A DNA stretch of 17,200 nucleotides, from NCBI GenBank assembly GCA_002317575.1, contig DCIH01000009.1, positions 941 to 18,140 on the forward strand, given 5' to 3'. Source of the stretch: Verrucomicrobia bacterium UBA1731. Its GTDB lineage: Bacteria; Verrucomicrobiota; Kiritimatiellia; RFP12; UBA1067. The notes below the pieces were generated by a model, which saw only the letters and a program-made list of their open reading frames with translations, was not told the DNA's origin and did no database searches. Position numbers and translations under genes: made by a program. Positions 14,440 through 17,200 of this stretch are shown here, in pieces; within the stretch, counting starts at the first letter, position 1; every line of letters begins with the position of its first letter.

Positions 14440-15870
14440 ATGACGGGGAAATGCTTGATGGGTATCGCGTTGGCGCTGGGCGCTTGCGCGCTGGGCGGCG
14501 AAACGCTTGCGGGCGGCATGCCGTCCGTGACGCCGGCCATACAGGGCACGGGCGACATCCGCGCCTGGTGGCTCGGACGGTTCGCGGACAAGTGCGACCG
14601 CGCGAAGAAGGGCGGCGCCGCCTACAAAATCGCGTTCGTGGGCGACTCCATCACCGAGAACTGGGAAGCGCCCGGTACGGCGATTTGGGAGGAGAACTGG
14701 TCTTCGGCGGAGCGTCTCGCCATCAATCTCGGCTTCGGCGGCGACACCACGGCGAATGTGCTGTGGCGACTCGAACACGGCCAAATGGACGGCCTCGATC
14801 CGAAGGTCGTGGTGTTGTTGATCGGCGCGAACAACCTCGGCTCCAAGCCCGAACCCGCGGGCGATACGATCTACGGCGTCCGTCTCGTGGTGCGCACGCT
14901 CCTCGCGCGCTGTCCGAACGCGAAGATCATCCTCCACGGCATCTTGCCGCGCGGCTTCTCGTCCGCGGATCCGATGCGTGCGCGCATTGCGAAGATCAAC
15001 CCCGAAATCGCCCGCATCGCGGACGGACGTCGCGTCTTGTGGTGCGATTTCGGGCCGAAGCTCCTGGCGCCGGACGGCACGCTCACCAAGGAGATCGCGC
15101 CGGACGGTCTACACCTGAGCGCGAAGGGCCATGAAATTTGGGCGGCGGCGCTCAAGCCGTACATCGACTACGCGCTTGGCTTCAACACGGAAATGCCCGC
15201 AGGCGCCGCGCCCGGCGAACCGCCCGAGACGTACACGCCCGACCAGCCCCGTATGTCCGGCTGGATCGACTACCGCATCGGCCCGAAGCGCATGGAGATC
15301 TTCAACAATCCGACGCGCGTGTTCGACCTCGTGCTGGTGGGCGATTCGATCACGCACATGTGGGAGGAGCGCGCTGTTATCGCCATGAGCCAGATCCTGC
15401 CTGGCTGCCGTATCCTCAATCTGGGCTTCAGCGGCGACAAGACGGAGAACATCGTATGGGACGCGACGGACGGTGGTCTCTTCGACGACTACGAAGCGCG
15501 CGTGATCACGCTGATGATCGGCACGAACAACCGCTGGAGCGGAAAGGATTCTCCCGAGAAGATCGCGGCCGGCGTCAAGCGCTGTCTCGTCGAGATCCGC
15601 AAGCACCAGCCGAAGGCGAAGCTGCTGCTGCTGCCCGTCTTCCCCACGGGCGCGAAGCCGGACGATCCCGGCCGCAAGACGGTGAACGCGATCAACGCCA
15701 TCATCAGGAACTACGCGGACGGCAAGGATGTCGAATGGCTCGACTTCACGGACCAGTATCTCGAGCCGGACGGCACGCTCTCGACGAAGCTGTTTCCCGA
15801 CTTGCTGCATCCGGCGGACGACGGCTACAACATCTGGGCGCATGCGCTTGTGCCGTATTTGAAGAAATGA
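14440..15870 (+). CDS. Secreted tandem SGNH/GDSL hydrolase (two catalytic domains)
   Basis: This 476-residue protein has a signal peptide; LGAC (13-16) could also be a lipobox. Domain 1 (about 61-245) has FVGDSITENW (nucleophile Ser70), NLGFGGDTT (97-104), GANN (129-132) and DGLHLSAKGH (222-231; Asp222/His225). Domain 2 (about 293-476) has LVGDSITHMW (Ser303), NLGFSGDKT, GTNN (361-364) and DLLHPADDGY (454-463; Asp454/His457). Both catalytic sets look complete. Relatives are PAF-acetylhydrolase-like and carbohydrate acetylesterase-like SGNH enzymes, so removal of acetyl or other acyl groups from a polysaccharide is likely, by context. The linker (about 246-290) is rich in Pro/Ala/Gly. ATG 14440 was chosen for the signal peptide and the AAGGAAGAGG site at 14428-14437; the upstream open frame is spurious. 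Domain substrate specificities may differ. Confidence 0.92.
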   Translation: MTGKCLMGIALALGACALGGETLAGGMPSVTPAIQGTGDIRAWWLGRFADKCDRAKKGGAAYKIAFVGDSITENWEAPGTAIWEENWSSAERLAINLGFGGDTTANVLWRLEHGQMDGLDPKVVVLLIGANNLGSKPEPAGDTIYGVRLVVRTLLARCPNAKIILHGILPRGFSSADPMRARIAKINPEIARIADGRRVLWCDFGPKLLAPDGTLTKEIAPDGLHLSAKGHEIWAAALKPYIDYALGFNTEMPAGAAPGEPPETYTPDQPRMSGWIDYRIGPKRMEIFNNPTRVFDLVLVGDSITHMWEERAVIAMSQILPGCRILNLGFSGDKTENIVWDATDGGLFDDYEARVITLMIGTNNRWSGKDSPEKIAAGVKRCLVEIRKHQPKAKLLLLPVFPTGAKPDDPGRKTVNAINAIIRNYADGKDVEWLDFTDQYLEPDGTLSTKLFPDLLHPADDGYNIWAHALVPYLKK

Positions 15871-15895
15871 CGGGTTGGGGGCTGGATTTAAAGGC

Positions 15896-15901
15896 AAGGA
15901 G
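15896..15901 (+). promoter_or_regulatory. Shine-Dalgarno of the last gene
   Basis: AAGGAG at 15896-15901 lies 8 bases before the ATG at 15910. It fixes the start of a gene whose 3' end is outside the window. Confidence 0.6.
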
Positions 15902-15909
15902 TTGGTGGC

Positions 15910-17200
15910 ATGGGCAAAAGAGCGTTTCTGTTTGGATTGGCGGTCGCGGGGGCTTGCGCCTGTTCGGCGACGGAGTGGCGGATTGTGGCGGCGGAACAGG
16001 CGAGTTCGAATCTGGTGTTCCTCTCGGGCGCGCCGGGCGCGAAAGCGGAATTTCTGTGGCGCTGGGATCCGGCGAAGGATCTCAACCTGAAGCCGGGCGA
16101 CGCGCGGCTCTTCGCTGCCATCGACGAATGCAAGGTGCGCGAGCACGGCGATTTCATTCTGGTGAACGCGAGCTGTGGCGGCGTCGCGGGCATTGATGTG
16201 AAGAAGGGCCGCGTCAAGTGGTACGCGAACGCGGGCCAGTGCGGCGCGGGGCCGCACTCCGTGGATTTGCTTCCCGACAACCGCGTCGCCGTCGCCAATT
16301 CCACGGACCTCGATGCGCTGCAGATCATTGACGTGCGCGAGCATCCGCTCGATCCCGAAAAGCAGACGGTGAAGAAGGTCCTTTCCGTCCGCGGCGCGCA
16401 CGGCGTGGTGTTCGACTGGAAGCGTTACACGCTCTTCGTTCTCGGCTACACGAACCTCTTTGAGGTCGCGTACGAACCCAAGGGCATGTCCGTCAAAGTG
16501 CTCCGGAAATGGGATTTCTCCAAGGTCTGCGGCGATGCGTGGGGACACGACCTCGTGCCGGACGGCCGGCGCGGCTACTACCTCACGAACCACACGGGAG
16601 TGTGGCATTTCGATCCGGATACGGAGAAGTTCGAACCCGCGCTCGATCGCGCGAATGTGAAGAGCTTCTCGCGCGACGAGGTGAAGGGCGATCTTCTGTC
16701 CGTGCCGCGCGAGCGCTGGTGGACGGATCGTCTGATCGTGCGCGGCGCAGACGGAACGGAGCGCGTGATCGGTCCGTTTCCCGGCGCCAGGTTCTACAAG
16801 GCGCGCTGGGTCGAAGAGAACGCCACGGGCTGTGCGCGCGTCGATTTCACGAAGCCGACGGGACCCGTGAAGCCGATCAACGGCGTGGACAACGCGCCGC
16901 TCCGGGTGATGCCGAACAGCAAGCAGGGCGAATTCAAGGCGGCCGGGATTCCGTTCATGCGCACGCACGACACGGCCGGCATGTGGGGCGGTTCGCACTA
17001 TGTGGACATCCCGAACCTCTTCCCGGATTTCAATGCGGACGAAAACGATCCGAAGAGCTACGACTTCACGTTCACGGACGCGTACCTGAAGCCGGTCGTC
17101 GAGTCCGGCGCGGAGATTTTCTACCGTCTCGGCATCACGATCGAGAACTACCACATGCTGAAGGCCTACCGCACGGCGCCGCCGAAGGATTTCGCGAAGT
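15910..17200 (+). CDS. Exported protein with DUF6528-like propeller and GH39-like glycosidase domain, 3' end missing
   Basis: The frame is open for 430 codons to the window end. A signal peptide (MGKRAFLFGLAVAGACACSA) is followed by residues about 22-300, a beta-propeller-like region. Its opening, WRIVAAEQASSNLVFL with FLWRWDPAKDL, fits the DUF6528 family; later blades read VNASCGGVAGID, PHSVDLLPDNRVAVAN, AHGVVFDWKRYTLFVLGY, GHDLVPDGRRGYYLTN and TGVWHFDPDT. From about 315 the style changes: PIRGV-like PINGVDNAP, AGIPFMRTHDTAGMWGG, DIPNLFPDFNADENDPKSYDFTFTDAYL and VESGAEIFYRLGITIEN. This resembles the N-terminal half of GH39-type (beta/alpha)8 glycosidases ('R-T-H-D' then 'YDFxxxDxYL'). The catalytic acid and nucleophile would lie beyond the window. 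The gene follows the tandem SGNH gene by 39 bases in the same operon. The glycosidase call is moderate and the propeller call fair. Confidence 0.7.
   Translation, partial: MGKRAFLFGLAVAGACACSATEWRIVAAEQASSNLVFLSGAPGAKAEFLWRWDPAKDLNLKPGDARLFAAIDECKVREHGDFILVNASCGGVAGIDVKKGRVKWYANAGQCGAGPHSVDLLPDNRVAVANSTDLDALQIIDVREHPLDPEKQTVKKVLSVRGAHGVVFDWKRYTLFVLGYTNLFEVAYEPKGMSVKVLRKWDFSKVCGDAWGHDLVPDGRRGYYLTNHTGVWHFDPDTEKFEPALDRANVKSFSRDEVKGDLLSVPRERWWTDRLIVRGADGTERVIGPFPGARFYKARWVEENATGCARVDFTKPTGPVKPINGVDNAPLRVMPNSKQGEFKAAGIPFMRTHDTAGMWGGSHYVDIPNLFPDFNADENDPKSYDFTFTDAYLKPVVESGAEIFYRLGITIENYHMLKAYRTAPPKDFAK

Noticed and set aside
15109..17154. Long minus-strand open frame (681 codons) opposite the last two genes
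   Set aside because: Composition is Arg/His/Val-rich with no recognisable domain; the plus strand encodes SGNH and propeller/glycosidase proteins with clear motifs. It is a high-GC antisense shadow.

Overview
The window is a gene-dense, GC-rich bacterial chromosome segment with twelve protein genes. Two are cut by the window ends. I see no tRNA, rRNA, CRISPR array or insertion sequence. The gene style (secreted FAD-dependent oxidoreductase lipoprotein, tandem SGNH hydrolases, secreted beta-helix protein, DUF6528/glycosidase-like protein, beside housekeeping genes) resembles uncultured anaerobic members of the PVC group (Kiritimatiellota/Lentisphaerota-type). That placement is inference from gene content, not from a marker gene.

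Layout. (1) Bases 1-626: 3' part of a DAHP synthase (aromatic amino acid entry enzyme), followed by a perfect GNRA-loop hairpin. (2) Bases 658-3139, plus strand: an operon with its own promoter. It holds a TrmL-type tRNA 2'-O-methyltransferase fused to a histidine phosphatase domain, a DUF192 protein and a BASS/SBF-type sodium symporter. The genes overlap by 8 and 4 bases. (3) Bases 3146-6922, minus strand: a full-length HrpA-type DEAH RNA helicase, convergent with the symporter. (4) Bases 6923-7104: a divergent control region carrying a perfect 17-bp inverted repeat. (5) Bases 7105-10644, plus strand: a tightly overlapping operon of lipoprotein FAD oxidoreductase, D-aminoacyl-tRNA deacylase (dtd), EF-P lysyl-lysine ligase-like protein (epmA) and stand-alone CoaC flavoprotein. 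(6) Bases 10602-11468, minus strand: a Tat-type lipoprotein metallophosphatase whose 3' end overlaps coaC by 43 bases tail to tail. (7) Bases 11469-11538: a 70-base divergent promoter region. (8) Bases 11539-17200 and beyond, plus strand: an operon of four exported proteins. They are a right-handed beta-helix protein, a tandem-repeat protein resembling DUF3298, a tandem SGNH hydrolase, and a DUF6528-like propeller joined to a GH39-like glycosidase domain. Together they look like an extracytoplasmic polysaccharide-processing set (inference).

The most notable regulatory pattern is that three transcription-unit-leading genes (7105, 11468 minus, 11539), and possibly a fourth (hrpA), have a TATAAT/TACAAT box only 6-9 bases before the start codon. 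This implies leaderless mRNAs. Most downstream genes in the same operons have Shine-Dalgarno sequences. The most notable protein-level novelties are the TrmL-histidine phosphatase fusion, the duplicated DUF3298-like secreted protein, and the propeller-glycosidase fusion.
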